DNA of 36,545 bases, taken from assembly GCA_947474675.1 (NCBI GenBank), contig CANJKA010000030.1:1-36545 (forward strand), written 5' to 3'. Both the position numbers and the translations under genes were made by a program. This stretch comes from Flavobacteriales bacterium (GTDB lineage Bacteria > Bacteroidota > Bacteroidia > Flavobacteriales_D > Crocinitomicaceae). Shown here piece after piece: positions 6,943-16,359 of this stretch (within the stretch, counting starts at the first letter, position 1; every line of letters begins with the position of its first letter). The notes beneath the pieces are model-generated. The model was not told the DNA's origin, did no database searches, and was given only the letters and a program-made list of their open reading frames with translations.

Positions 6943-9273
6943 TTATAAGAATTTAAAATTATAGGTAATAGCTGGTATCATTTTGAATAGACTCGTTTGA
7001 ACAATTTCTGTTTTTGTGTGATCAGCGCTTTCTTTGAAAGAAATACTGTAGGCATTTTCATGTCCGTAAACATTAAAAACAGAGAAATTCCAACTACTTT
7101 CATATTTTTCAGTTTGTTTTTTATACCAAGTAACTGCAACATCCATTCTATGATAAAGTGGCATCCTTCCTCCGTTTCGTTCAGAATATAACCATTGAAC
7201 CTGATTATTGACATAATATTTTCCCGAAGGAAGAGTAATTGCATTTCCAGTATATAAAACGAAAGTTGCTGAAAGAGTTATTTTTTTATTAATATCAAAG
7301 ATACCAACAATAGATAAATCATGTGTTCTATCTTGTTTCGCATTGTACCATTCGTTGTTATTAATTCCATTAATTTTCTTTTCAGTTTTTGATAACGTAT
7401 AACTAATCCAACCAGTAAATTTTCCTGAAGTTTTTTTAATATATGTCTCTAAACCATACGCTCGACCTATACCATAAAGTAATTCACCCTCTAAAAGATC
7501 ATTTGAAAAAGTATTCGCTCCATCTCTATAATCAATTTGATTTTGAGTAGCTTTATAATACGATTCAACACTAACTTCGTATTTATTATCATTGAAATTT
7601 TTAAACCAACCTAATGAAACTTGATCAGCGATTTCTGATTTAATATTTTTACTACTTGGGATCCAAATATCAGTTGGATTATCACCCGTAGTATTAGATA
7701 TTAAATGAATATTTTGAACATTTCTTGCATATCCAGCTTTAAAAGAAGCAGACTCAGAAAAAATAAAGCTTGCAGAAACTCTAGGTTCTATATTAAAATA
7801 ACTATTAATGATTTTATTTTGAGAATAGACCGTTGTTGTTGCCACATCTCCATTTGCATTATACGTGTAAAAATTACCTCCATTTCCCAATTGTGAAAAT
7901 TCAGTCCCTCTAACTCCATAAATAACATTCAGATTTTCAGAAACTTTCCATTCATTAGAAAAATAAATAGCATTCTCCCAACTTAGTCGTGGTTTTTGAA
8001 TAAGGGAATTTGCACCAGATCCTTCACCAGCTTCCACTTGCCCAGGTATAATACTGTGGTGAATTGAATTCACACCAAATTTAATTTTATTTCTAGAATT
8101 AGGATAATATTGAATTTCTTCTTTTAAATTATAATCCTGTAATGTTGAATTAATTGATATAGTTGATCCATTAGATTTTATTCCAATTTGATATATATAG
8201 TTACTGACAATAAAAGATGTATTCGAAAATAATTTATCACTAATAACATGATTCCACCTTGCTGTCCCAGTAATATTTCCCCAAGTCAAACCAAATGTTG
8301 AAACACCTAATTTATCGCGTCCAAAATATCCTGATAAATACAATTTATCTTTATCACTGATTTTATAATTCATTTTTGCATTCACATCATAAAAATACAA
8401 GGATGCAGTTTTCAAACTTTCTTTCTTTGATAATTTTAAAAAAACATCCGCATATGTTCGACGAGCAGAAATTAAAAATGAAGATTTTCCTTTTACAATT
8501 GGACCTTCGATATTTAATTTTGAAGAAATTATACCCATACCTCCACTCACTCTAAATTTCTTATTGTTCCCTTCATTCATTCGAATATCAAGAACTGATG
8601 ATAATCTTCCTCCATATTGAGCAGGTTGAGTTCCTTTATATATCGTAGCAGTTTTAATAGCATCACTGTTAAAAGTAGAGAAAAAACCTAAAAGATGTGA
8701 AGCATTATAAACAGGAGCCTCATCCAATAAAATTAAATTTTGATCAGATGAACCACCTCGAACAAAAAATCCTGAACTACCATCCCCCCCACTTTTGATA
8801 CCTGGAGTTAATTGCATGGATTTGATAATATCTTTTTCTCCAAACAAAACAGGAATCTTTGCTAACTGCTTCGGATTTAAAGTTTCTACACCAGATTGAG
8901 CACTTTGAACATTTTCATCTTTCTTTTTAGACGTAATTACAAATTCTTCTATAGTTGTAACATGCGTTCTTAACTCAATGTTCACTTTTTTATTTTCAAC
9001 TAATTCAATTGAGATTGTTTCAGTCTCTAAACCTGGAGAAGAAATTTCAAAAACATAAGTTCCTTCTTTTAAAGTTAGAGAATAAAAACCATATTCATTT
9101 GTCATAGCACCAACACCTTGAACGTTATTCACTTTAATTTTAGCACCAATTATCAACTCTCCAGAAGTACTATCGGAAACAACCCCACTTAAAGTGTAAG
9201 AGGTTTGAGAAAAAGAACTTACTCCTTTTAACATCAAAAAAAGTAAAAAAAATAATTTTAAATGGGTCATCAT
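6943..9273 (-). CDS. TonB-dependent receptor with carboxypeptidase-regulatory-like N-terminal domain
   Basis: This is a 776-residue outer-membrane receptor. Signal peptide 1-22 (ends SSFSQ) is followed by a CarboxypepD_reg-like beta domain at about 25-110 (LSGVVSDSTSGELIIGAKIK). A plug domain follows at about 125-235 (PVLFGEKDIIKSMQLTPGIK, then GGSSDQNLILLDEAPVYN). The remainder is a beta-barrel ending in the aromatic-rich ITYNFKFL. Such receptors import ligands too large for porins, using energy from TonB-ExbB-ExbD. Pairing with a DUF4249 lipoprotein rather than SusD argues against a classical polysaccharide locus; no enzymes or regulators that would reveal the substrate are adjacent. Two ATG codons in tandem (9271-9273 and 9268-9270) could both start translation. 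Confidence 0.9.
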   Translation of the reverse strand: MMTHLKLFFLLFLMLKGVSSFSQTSYTLSGVVSDSTSGELIIGAKIKVNNVQGVGAMTNEYGFYSLTLKEGTYVFEISSPGLETETISIELVENKKVNIELRTHVTTIEEFVITSKKKDENVQSAQSGVETLNPKQLAKIPVLFGEKDIIKSMQLTPGIKSGGDGSSGFFVRGGSSDQNLILLDEAPVYNASHLLGFFSTFNSDAIKTATIYKGTQPAQYGGRLSSVLDIRMNEGNNKKFRVSGGMGIISSKLNIEGPIVKGKSSFLISARRTYADVFLKLSKKESLKTASLYFYDVNAKMNYKISDKDKLYLSGYFGRDKLGVSTFGLTWGNITGTARWNHVISDKLFSNTSFIVSNYIYQIGIKSNGSTISINSTLQDYNLKEEIQYYPNSRNKIKFGVNSIHHSIIPGQVEAGEGSGANSLIQKPRLSWENAIYFSNEWKVSENLNVIYGVRGTEFSQLGNGGNFYTYNANGDVATTTVYSQNKIINSYFNIEPRVSASFIFSESASFKAGYARNVQNIHLISNTTGDNPTDIWIPSSKNIKSEIADQVSLGWFKNFNDNKYEVSVESYYKATQNQIDYRDGANTFSNDLLEGELLYGIGRAYGLETYIKKTSGKFTGWISYTLSKTEKKINGINNNEWYNAKQDRTHDLSIVGIFDINKKITLSATFVLYTGNAITLPSGKYYVNNQVQWLYSERNGGRMPLYHRMDVAVTWYKKQTEKYESSWNFSVFNVYGHENAYSISFKESADHTKTEIVQTSLFKMIPAITYNFKFL

Positions 9274-9322
9274 AAAAAGTAAAATTTGCTAAAATCTAAA
9301 TTTTCAGATTTTAATTACTTTT

Positions 9323-9330
9323 CAAAAGTA
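9323..9330 (-). promoter_or_regulatory. -7 box (TACTTTTG) for the TonB receptor operon
   Basis: Read on the minus strand this is TACTTTTG, a full TAnnTTTG match. It is 49 bp upstream of the receptor ATG and would give a leader of about 42 nt. Confidence 0.5.
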
Positions 9331-9565
9331 AATATTTAATTCAACTGAAATTAAGAAAAAAGGACGAATGGACATAAAATAATTCAATAGAAACACATAA
9401 CCCACTGTAAATCAACAATAAAAACAAACGTTATAAATTGTTAAAAATCGGTCAATTGTACCAGTAAAATTGTACTATTACTAAATGAAAAAAAAATAGA
9501 CAAAATTGAAAAATTTAAAACATGAATAATAGCAAAGAACATGCATTTATTCATAGAATAAAAAC

Positions 9566-9573
9566 TATCTTTA
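9566..9573 (+). promoter_or_regulatory. Possible -7 box (TATCTTTA) for the glycosyltransferase gene
   Basis: TATCTTTA is one base from TAnnTTTG and lies 51 bp before the start codon, in the divergent intergenic region. Confidence 0.35.
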
Positions 9574-9624
9574 CGCTTTTTAAATTTTGAATTCAAAAAA
9601 ACAACAAAAACAGAATACTTAAAA

Positions 9625-11523
9625 ATGAAATATACAATATTTATGCCAAGATTTTTTTCTTTCGTTACACTACTATTTTTATCTTCTTCATTTCATGCTC
9701 AAAACACACGTGTGGTAAGAGGTAAGGTAATCGATCAGAAAACTGAAAATCCGGTAGAAGAAGTTCAATTAAAGCTTCAAAATGTTAAAACAAAAAAAAC
9801 GTATCTTGTTGAAACAACTGAAGAAGGAGATTTTACCTTTAAAAATATCCCTTACGGAAAATACAAATTAAGTTCTTTTGATAAAGATTATACTGATAAA
9901 GCACTTAATACTTTTACATTAACGGAAGAACACCACGACAATTATACATTTGATGTAAAAAGACCATTTGTTATTTCTTTAAAAGTAACTTGGTTATTCA
10001 ACTGGGGGGATAAAGGTGTAAAGGAACATTATTGGTCACATTTAACAGCTAAAATCATTTTAACGATTTATGGGTTTTGTATTATAATGGTTTTCTTTTA
10101 TAGTTTATTGCAACTTTCGTTATCTATTGCTTATGCTAAAAACAGAAAGAAAAAGGCAGCTGCAGTTCATCCGAAATTTGATCCTTCAAAAGCGAAATTC
10201 GTAACGGTACAACTTCCAATGTATAATGAGTTGTATGTTGCAGAACGTATCATAGAAACAGTTTCTCAATTTGATTATCCAAGAGATAAATTCCAAATTC
10301 AAGTGTTAGATGATTCTACGGATGAAACAGTTGATGTAATTGCGAAAAAAGTTGCTGAAGTTGCTGCTAGAGGAATTAATATTCAACACGTTCATAGAGT
10401 TGACAGAACGGGGTATAAAGCTGGAGCATTGGATTCTGCAATGGACCAAGTTCAAGGTGATTTCATCGCTATTTTTGATGCAGACTTTGTTCCTGAAAAA
10501 GACTTTTTACAAAAAACTATGCCTTATTTCGAGGACGATTCAATTGGAGTTGTTCAAACAAGATGGGGACATTTAAATAAAGATTATTCTGTTTTAACTG
10601 AATTACAGGCATTTGGATTAAATGGTCACTTTGCAATTGAGCAAGGAGGAAGAACTGCTTCAGGACATTTCATCAACTTCAATGGAACTGGTGGAATCTG
10701 GAGAAAACAATGTATTGCAGATGCTGGAGGATGGCAACATGATACATTGACTGAGGATTTAGATTTAAGTTATAGAGCACAAATTTTCGGATGGAAATTC
10801 AAATACTGTGAACACGTTATCGCTCCTGCTGAGTTACCAATTACAATGTCGGCTCTTAAAAACCAACAACATCGTTGGATGAAAGGTGGAGCTGAATGTT
10901 TCATCAAAATGTGGAAACGTCTTTTATTTGCGAAAAATGTAAAATTTATGGATCGAGTTCATGGATTATCCCATTTATTCAATTCTTCTTTGTTTATGTT
11001 TATTTTGACGTTGTCTATTTTAAGTCTCCCAATTTTACATATTAAAGACAGTTTTTCTGATTTAAATTACATCATCCAATTTGGATCTATCTTTATTTCT
11101 AGTACTGTTTTCTTAATGTATTTCTACTGGTTATCATATAGAGATAAAACGGAGAAAACATTTAAATCATTAATTCGTTTTATCGGACGTTTCTTTCAAT
11201 TCTTAATCATCTCCATGGGATTATCATTAAGTAACACTGTAGCGGTTATAGAAGGGTATTTAGGAATCAAAAGTTCATTTGTTAGAACTCCGAAATTCAA
11301 TATTGCTAAAAAAGGTGAAAGTCAAGAAAATAAATACGATAAGAAAAGCTTATCCATCATCAATATTGGTGAGGGGATTTTATTCTTACTTTTCGGATTC
11401 ACTGCTGTTAACAGAGCAATATATGGTGATTTAGGAATGGTTCCATTTCACTTAATGTTAACGATTGGATACGGAGCTGTTTTCTTTTACACGATAGCTG
11501 AGGTTAGAGCTTCAAATAAATGA
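9625..11523 (+). CDS. Family 2 processive glycosyltransferase (cellulose-synthase-like) with N-terminal secreted regulatory-like domain
   Basis: This 632-residue inner-membrane enzyme has an unusual front end. A signal-like helix (10-26, ends FHAQ) is followed by a carboxypeptidase-regulatory-like beta domain at about 28-112 (VVRGKVIDQKTENPVEEVQL). A membrane helix follows at 143-170, then the cytosolic GT2 domain. All processive GT2 signatures are present: DD at 229-230, DAD at 285-287, TED at 376-378 and QQHRW at 414-418. Four or more C-terminal helices follow (from about 445). Enzymes of this type polymerise or transfer sugars from nucleotide-sugar donors at the membrane. Relatives in this phylum usually begin near the first membrane helix (about residue 140 here), so the first 140 residues look like a fusion. 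The product polysaccharide or glycolipid is unknown. It appears to be a single-gene unit ending at the hairpin at 11566. Confidence 0.85.
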   Translation: MKYTIFMPRFFSFVTLLFLSSSFHAQNTRVVRGKVIDQKTENPVEEVQLKLQNVKTKKTYLVETTEEGDFTFKNIPYGKYKLSSFDKDYTDKALNTFTLTEEHHDNYTFDVKRPFVISLKVTWLFNWGDKGVKEHYWSHLTAKIILTIYGFCIIMVFFYSLLQLSLSIAYAKNRKKKAAAVHPKFDPSKAKFVTVQLPMYNELYVAERIIETVSQFDYPRDKFQIQVLDDSTDETVDVIAKKVAEVAARGINIQHVHRVDRTGYKAGALDSAMDQVQGDFIAIFDADFVPEKDFLQKTMPYFEDDSIGVVQTRWGHLNKDYSVLTELQAFGLNGHFAIEQGGRTASGHFINFNGTGGIWRKQCIADAGGWQHDTLTEDLDLSYRAQIFGWKFKYCEHVIAPAELPITMSALKNQQHRWMKGGAECFIKMWKRLLFAKNVKFMDRVHGLSHLFNSSLFMFILTLSILSLPILHIKDSFSDLNYIIQFGSIFISSTVFLMYFYWLSYRDKTEKTFKSLIRFIGRFFQFLIISMGLSLSNTVAVIEGYLGIKSSFVRTPKFNIAKKGESQENKYDKKSLSIINIGEGILFLLFGFTAVNRAIYGDLGMVPFHLMLTIGYGAVFFYTIAEVRASNK

Positions 11524-11565
11524 GACATTAGATTTTTAGACAATAGACATTAGACTTAAATATTT

Positions 11566-11591
11566 AGGAGGGAATTTCTCTCCTTTTTTTT
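11566..11591 (+). terminator. Rho-independent terminator after the glycosyltransferase
   Basis: AGGAG (11566-11570) pairs with CTCCT (11580-11584) and is followed by a run of eight T. The T-run ends one base before the first ATG of the next gene, so that gene needs read-through or its own promoter. Confidence 0.6.
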
Positions 11592-11966
11592 ATGAAAAAA
11601 ATAATTATGGATAAAATTCAAATTAGACCGAAAATAAATTCGATCAATTCCGAAAACATGAGTTCAGGTGAAATGTTTCAAAACATAACTTTACGTCCTG
11701 TAATAAAACTTCAGCATGAAATCTTATTCAAACGAGTTTCAAAAGCATTAGAAAAAACTGATTATTCAAATTTATCTTTTGAGCACAAAACACTTCATAT
11801 AAAAAATATTCTTTTTAAAAATATAAATTTAAGGAATGAAATAATTGGACTAATCTCTGGCTGTTTTACCAATGAAGAATATGACTTTTTTATTGAAAAT
11901 TACACTGAAATAAACAAAAGAATTATCAATATTATTATTGAAAGAATTATTTCAAATTTAAAGTAA
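11592..11966 (+). CDS. Small conserved-looking helical protein, function unknown
   Basis: This 124-residue (or 119-residue) protein is predicted to be soluble and alpha-helical, with no signal peptide and no metal motif. The pattern MFQNITLRPVIKLQHEIL, then FRNEIIG-like INLRNEIIGLISGCFTNEEY and NKRIINIIIERI, resembles a small family common in Flavobacteriia. From memory, that family is often labelled glyoxalase in genome annotations without a visible glyoxalase fold. I could not check this and assign no function. ATG 11592 sits against the upstream terminator's T-run; ATG 11607 (MDKIQIRPK) is an equally good start. It converges on topA, sharing the bidirectional terminator at 12012-12049. Confidence 0.65.
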   Translation: MKKIIMDKIQIRPKINSINSENMSSGEMFQNITLRPVIKLQHEILFKRVSKALEKTDYSNLSFEHKTLHIKNILFKNINLRNEIIGLISGCFTNEEYDFFIENYTEINKRIINIIIERIISNLK

Positions 11967-12011
11967 ATCGAAATTCATTATTACTTATCATTATAAATTA
12001 TTACCCAACAA

Positions 12012-12049
12012 AAAAACGTCCCTTCTCATCTAAGAAAAGGGACGTTTTT
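12012..12049. terminator. Bidirectional terminator between the small gene and topA
   Basis: AAAAACGTCCCTT (12012-12024) is perfectly complementary to AAGGGACGTTTTT (12037-12049), with a 12-nt loop. The A-run and T-run flanking the GC core let it work on both strands for the two convergent genes. Confidence 0.85.
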
Positions 12050-12067
12050 ATTATTTATAATTTTCTA

Positions 12068-14479
12068 TTATTTCTTCTTAACTGGAGCTTTTTTCTTCGC
12101 CACAACCTTTTTCTTAGCTGGCGCTTTTTTCGCTACAACTTTAACTTCTGCTTTAACCGGACCTTTTTTCTTGAATTTACTCACAGGCTGATTTTCAGAA
12201 ATCGTAATACATTCTTCTAATGTCAATTTTTCAACTTCAGCATCTTTGGGTAATTTAAAATTGTCTTTTCCGATTTTTAAGAAAGGTCCCCAACGTCCGT
12301 TTAATAATTGAACTTCTGGTCTTTCTGGGAATAACTTGATAATTTTATCTAAATCAGCTTGACGTTTTTCTAAGATGATTTCAATCGCTCTGTCTAATTC
12401 AACCGACATTGGACTTTCATCTTTCGGCAAAGAAACGAAAGCTTTTCCATGTTGTAAATAAGGACCAAAACGACCAACATTTGCTTTAACGACTAATTCT
12501 TCAAATTCACCCAGCGTTCTAGGAAGTTTGAATAATTCCAATGCATCTTCCAAGGTAATTGAACTGATTGATTGATTTTTTTGTAAAGAAGCAAATTGAG
12601 GTTTTTCACCATCTGTTTTCTCGTCTCCAATTTGAACCATTGGTCCAAAACGTCCAATTCTAACAATCATTTTTCTTCCAGAGACAGGATGAATTCCTAA
12701 TTCTCTTTCACCTGAAGCTCTTTCCGAATGTTCCAATGTATGTTCAACACTCGCATGGAATGGAGTATAGAAATCATGGATCATTTTTGTCCATTCAACC
12801 AAACCGTTTGCGATTTCGTCAAATTCAGCTTCTACTTTTGCCGTGAAATTGTAATCTAAAATACGTTCGAAATGTTCTGTTAAGAAATCAGTAACAACAA
12901 CACCAATATCAGTAGGAGAAAGTTTATTTTTCTCTTTACCTGTAATTTCAATTTTCATTTCTTCAGAAACAGTTGAACCTTTTAATTCAAAAAATTCATA
13001 TTTTCTTTCGTCACCTTCTTTTTCTTTTTTCTCAACATATCCACGTTTTTGAATCGTAGTAATAGTCGGTGCATAAGTAGAAGGACGACCAATTCCTAAT
13101 TCTTCTAATTTCTTCACTAAAGAAGCCTCCACATAACGCGGTAAAGCTCTAGAGAAACGTTGAGTAGCACGAATTACATCTTTCCCTAAATTTTCACCTT
13201 GAGAAACAGCTGGTAATAAGGCCGAATCAGATTCTTTTTCATCGTCCTCATCATCTTCATCTTCTACATTCGATTCCAGATAAACTCGTAAGAAACCATC
13301 AAATATTATCACCTCTCCCCTAGCTTGAAATACTTCTGTAATTGAAGGTGCACCAATTTTAATAACCGTTCTTTCTAAGTTTGCGTGACTCATTTGAGAC
13401 GCAATTGAACGTTTCCAGATTAATTCGTACAAACGTACTTCTTCACTTTCACCATCTATTGTATGTGCAGAAAAATCAGTTGGACGAATTGCCTCGTGAG
13501 CCTCTTGTGCATTTTCATTTTTGGTTTTGTATTTTGTAGGTTTAGAATACTCTTTTCCGTAAGCAGTTTCTATTTCTAAAGTTGCTCCATTAATAGCTGT
13601 TTCAGATAAATTTACTGAATCAGTTCTCATGTATGTTATTTTTCCTGCTTCATACAACCTTTGCGCTACAGACATTGTTCTAGTAACTGAAAAACCAAGT
13701 TTTAAACTTGCTTCTTGTTGTAAAGTTGACGTAGTAAAAGGAGCTGCAGGTGTTTTTGTAGCTGGCTTTTTAGTAACATCTAATACTTCGAATTCAGTAT
13801 TTTTACATTTATCTAGAAAAGATTTAACTTCTTTATTATCGACAAGTTGTTTATTTAACTCAGCTTTAATTCTATCCTTTCCTTTTGTAAAAACAGCATT
13901 TACTCTGAAAAATGTTTCTGAATTATGTGCTGTAATTTCTTTTTCTCTATCAACAATTAATCGAACAGCAACAGATTGAACTCTACCTGCAGACAAACTT
14001 GGTCTCACTTTTTTCCATAATACAGGAGAAAGTTCAAATCCAACCAAACGATCTAAAATACGTCTTGCTTGTTGAGCGTTTACTAATTCTTGGTTGATAA
14101 TACGAGGATTATCAATTGCTTTTAAAATTGCCGTTTTTGTAATCTCATTAAAAGTAATACGTTTTGTTTCCTTTTTTTCAAGATTTAATGATTCGTATAA
14201 GTGCCACGAAATAGCTTCTCCTTCGCGGTCCTCATCGGTAGCTAGCCATACAACTTCCGCTTCCTTTGCCAATTTTTTCAATTCAGAAACAATTGCTTTT
14301 TTATCGGGGGAAACTTCGTAATTGGGTTGGAAATTATTTTCAATATCAATCGCAATTCCTTTTTTAGCCAAATCGCGAACATGTCCGTAACTTGATTTTA
14401 CAACGAAGTCTTTTCCTAAATAACCTTCAATAGTTTTAGCTTTCGCAGGGGATTCGACAATTACTAGATTTTTAGCCAT
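12068..14479 (-). CDS. topA: DNA topoisomerase I (type IA)
   Basis: This 803-residue enzyme relaxes negative supercoils by transient single-strand cleavage. The TOPRIM domain starts the protein (LVIVESPAKAKTIEGYLG, Glu9; acidic pair in TDEDRE, D82 and D84). The catalytic tyrosine is Y283 in ITYMRTDS, and SLSAGRVQS lies at 161-169. The C-terminal part lacks the tetra-cysteine zinc fingers of the E. coli enzyme. In their place are topoisomerase C-terminal repeats, seen three times as GRFGP/GRFGP/GRWGP with following strands. The last 25 or so residues are a Lys/Ala/Pro tail like histone H1 (AKKAPAKKK), expected to aid DNA binding. The ATG follows a 408-bp divergent gap to miaB. Confidence 0.97.
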   Translation of the reverse strand: MAKNLVIVESPAKAKTIEGYLGKDFVVKSSYGHVRDLAKKGIAIDIENNFQPNYEVSPDKKAIVSELKKLAKEAEVVWLATDEDREGEAISWHLYESLNLEKKETKRITFNEITKTAILKAIDNPRIINQELVNAQQARRILDRLVGFELSPVLWKKVRPSLSAGRVQSVAVRLIVDREKEITAHNSETFFRVNAVFTKGKDRIKAELNKQLVDNKEVKSFLDKCKNTEFEVLDVTKKPATKTPAAPFTTSTLQQEASLKLGFSVTRTMSVAQRLYEAGKITYMRTDSVNLSETAINGATLEIETAYGKEYSKPTKYKTKNENAQEAHEAIRPTDFSAHTIDGESEEVRLYELIWKRSIASQMSHANLERTVIKIGAPSITEVFQARGEVIIFDGFLRVYLESNVEDEDDEDDEKESDSALLPAVSQGENLGKDVIRATQRFSRALPRYVEASLVKKLEELGIGRPSTYAPTITTIQKRGYVEKKEKEGDERKYEFFELKGSTVSEEMKIEITGKEKNKLSPTDIGVVVTDFLTEHFERILDYNFTAKVEAEFDEIANGLVEWTKMIHDFYTPFHASVEHTLEHSERASGERELGIHPVSGRKMIVRIGRFGPMVQIGDEKTDGEKPQFASLQKNQSISSITLEDALELFKLPRTLGEFEELVVKANVGRFGPYLQHGKAFVSLPKDESPMSVELDRAIEIILEKRQADLDKIIKLFPERPEVQLLNGRWGPFLKIGKDNFKLPKDAEVEKLTLEECITISENQPVSKFKKKGPVKAEVKVVAKKAPAKKKVVAKKKAPVKKK

Positions 14480-14887
14480 TAATCAAAAATATTGATAATA
14501 AATTTATTAAAATGAGAGGTTTTTCCTGCCCAAATGAAGTGCAAATTAAATGCATTTTATCAGAAAATCCAATCTGTTTATTTTAATGCACAGAATATAT
14601 TTCAATAATTTAATGTAAATCAATGCATTAACTAATAAATAAAAAATTAGAATAATTCAATATACTTCCAATTAATAGCTGATTTCATCTTAAAACAAAC
14701 TTAAAATATACTGTTTTTTATAAAATCACACCTATTAATAGAGCTGAATTTTTAGCGAGAAATTTTCATTCATTTTCATGTTGTTGTGCTTATTCTATTT
14801 TTTTAACGATTTTAAACAAAAAACAGCCTGCCATTTTGACATACACACTGATTTTTATTGTACTTTTACACTCACATTTAAGAAACA
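14480..14887. other. Divergent topA-miaB intergenic region
   Basis: This 408-bp region is AT-rich, with no open frame of note on either strand. Near the miaB end it contains TGCCATTTTGACA (14828-14840 approximately) and a -7-like TACTTTTA at 14861-14868. I see no RNA gene. No convincing topA promoter was found; the only full TAnnTTTG match on the minus strand (14483-14490) is too close to the ATG. Confidence 0.5.
14861..14868 (+). promoter_or_regulatory. Possible -7 box (TACTTTTA) for miaB
   Basis: TACTTTTA is one base from TAnnTTTG and lies 19 bp before the miaB ATG. A TTTG at 14835-14838 is 22 bp upstream, slightly longer than the usual -33/-7 spacing. Confidence 0.4.
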
Positions 14888-16348
14888 ATGAGCGAAAATA
14901 ATACAGAACATCCTAAAATGCACGATGAAGATCGTCAAGGAGAAGCTTTAGTTATACCCAATACAATTCCTGCTAACGGAAAAAAATTATACATAGAAAG
15001 TTATGGTTGTGCAATGAATTTCTCTGACAGTGAAGTTGTTGCTTCAATTATGGCGAATGATGGTTTTACAACTACAAGAAATGTTGAAGAGGCTGATGTT
15101 ATTTTAGTTAACACTTGCTCAATAAGAGATAATGCTGAAGTTAGGGTTCGTAAAAGATTAACTGATTTTAGAAAACATAAAAAAAACAAACCTAATTTAA
15201 CAGTAGGAATCTTAGGATGTATGGCTGAGCGATTAAAAAAATCACTTTTAGAAGATGATAAATTAGTCGATATAGTTGCAGGCCCTGATTCTTATAGAGA
15301 TTTACCTAATTTAGTAAATGTTGTTGAAAATGGTCAAAAAGCAGTAAATGTTTTACTTTCAAGAGAAGAAACATATGCTGACATTTCCCCTGTTCGCCTA
15401 GATCAAGGTGGTGTTTCTAGTTATGTTAGTATTACAAGAGGCTGCGACAATATGTGTTCTTTCTGTGTTGTTCCTTTTACGAGAGGAAGAGAACGTTCAA
15501 GAGATCCATTGACAATTCTTCAAGAATGTAAAGACTTGTTCAAAGCTGGATATAGAGAAGTTACTTTATTAGGTCAAAATGTTGATAGTTATCGCTGGAA
15601 TATTACTTCGAAAGGAGAAATTAAAGATGAAACAATTTCAACAACAAATTTCTCTCAACTTTTAGCATTAGTAGCAACTGTTTCTCCTGATTTAAGAGTC
15701 CGCTTTTCTACTTCTCATCCAAAAGATATGGTCGATGAAGTTTTAGAAACAATTGCAAAACACGATAACATTTGTCCTTATATACATTTACCAGTTCAAT
15801 CTGGTAGTACAGAAGTATTAGCTAGAATGAATAGAGGATATTCGAGAGAATGGTATTTAAATAGAATCGAAGCTATCAATCGAATTATACCTAATTGTAG
15901 TATTTCAACGGATTTAATTATTGGATTTTGCGGTGAAACAGAAGAAGATCACAAAGCAACTTTATCTTTAATTGAGGAAGTGAAATTTACGTTTGCTTAC
16001 ATGTATACCTATTCAGAAAGACCAAAAACGTTAGCTGAAAGAAAATACGACGATGATATTCCAGAAGCTTTAAAATCTAGTCGATTAACGGAAGTTATTG
16101 ATGCACAACGAGCGAATTCATTAAAAAATAACCAAAATCAAATTGGAAAATTGGCGAAAGTACTTATTGAAGGCTATTCAAAAAAATCACAAGATGATAT
16201 GAGCGGTCGTGATGAAAGAAACTCAGTAGTCGTTTTTCCGAAAGGAGATTTTAATAAAGGTCAATATGTTATGGTAAGAATTAAAAGTTGTACATCCTCA
16301 ACTTTAATTGGAGAAGTGGAAGAAATTTGTACACCTCACACGTTATAA
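14888..16348 (+). CDS. miaB: tRNA-2-methylthio-N6-dimethylallyladenosine synthase
   Basis: This 486-residue radical-SAM enzyme adds the 2-methylthio group to i6A37 of tRNAs. The N-terminal UPF0004 domain carries the second-cluster cysteines C41 (ESYGC), C77 (VNTC) and C111 (GILGC). The radical-SAM triad CxxxCxxC is C186, C190 and C193 ([10 protein letters not shown]), followed by [13 protein letters not shown]-terminal TRAM domain begins at about residue 420. A roughly 30-residue N-terminal extension precedes the catalytic domain. The gene starts the housekeeping run that continues with a sigma-54 activator 11 bp downstream, so the two are probably co-transcribed. Confidence 0.97.
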   Translation: MSENNTEHPKMHDEDRQGEALVIPNTIPANGKKLYIESYGCAMNFSDSEVVASIMANDGFTTTRNVEEADVILVNTCSIRDNAEVRVRKRLTDFRKHKKNKPNLTVGILGCMAERLKKSLLEDDKLVDIVAGPDSYRDLPNLVNVVENGQKAVNVLLSREETYADISPVRLDQGGVSSYVSITRGCDNMCSFCVVPFTRGRERSRDPLTILQECKDLFKAGYREVTLLGQNVDSYRWNITSKGEIKDETISTTNFSQLLALVATVSPDLRVRFSTSHPKDMVDEVLETIAKHDNICPYIHLPVQSGSTEVLARMNRGYSREWYLNRIEAINRIIPNCSISTDLIIGFCGETEEDHKATLSLIEEVKFTFAYMYTYSERPKTLAERKYDDDIPEALKSSRLTEVIDAQRANSLKNNQNQIGKLAKVLIEGYSKKSQDDMSGRDERNSVVVFPKGDFNKGQYVMVRIKSCTSSTLIGEVEEICTPHTL

Positions 16349-16359
16349 AATTCCAGAAT

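Larger units (their letters stand above)
9274..9624. other. Divergent intergenic region between receptor and glycosyltransferase
   Basis: This 351-bp stretch is AT-rich and non-coding on both strands. It holds candidate promoters for the two divergent genes, a minus-strand TACTTTTG at 9323-9330 and a plus-strand TATCTTTA at 9566-9573. I see no RNA gene and no strong hairpin. Confidence 0.6.

Noticed and set aside
11523..11554. Direct repeat AGACATTAGA (two copies) after the glycosyltransferase
   Set aside because: Short, AT-rich and only two copies; chance is likely and no mobile element is present.
13629..14321. Plus-strand open frames within topA
   Set aside because: Shadows of the conserved minus-strand topA gene.
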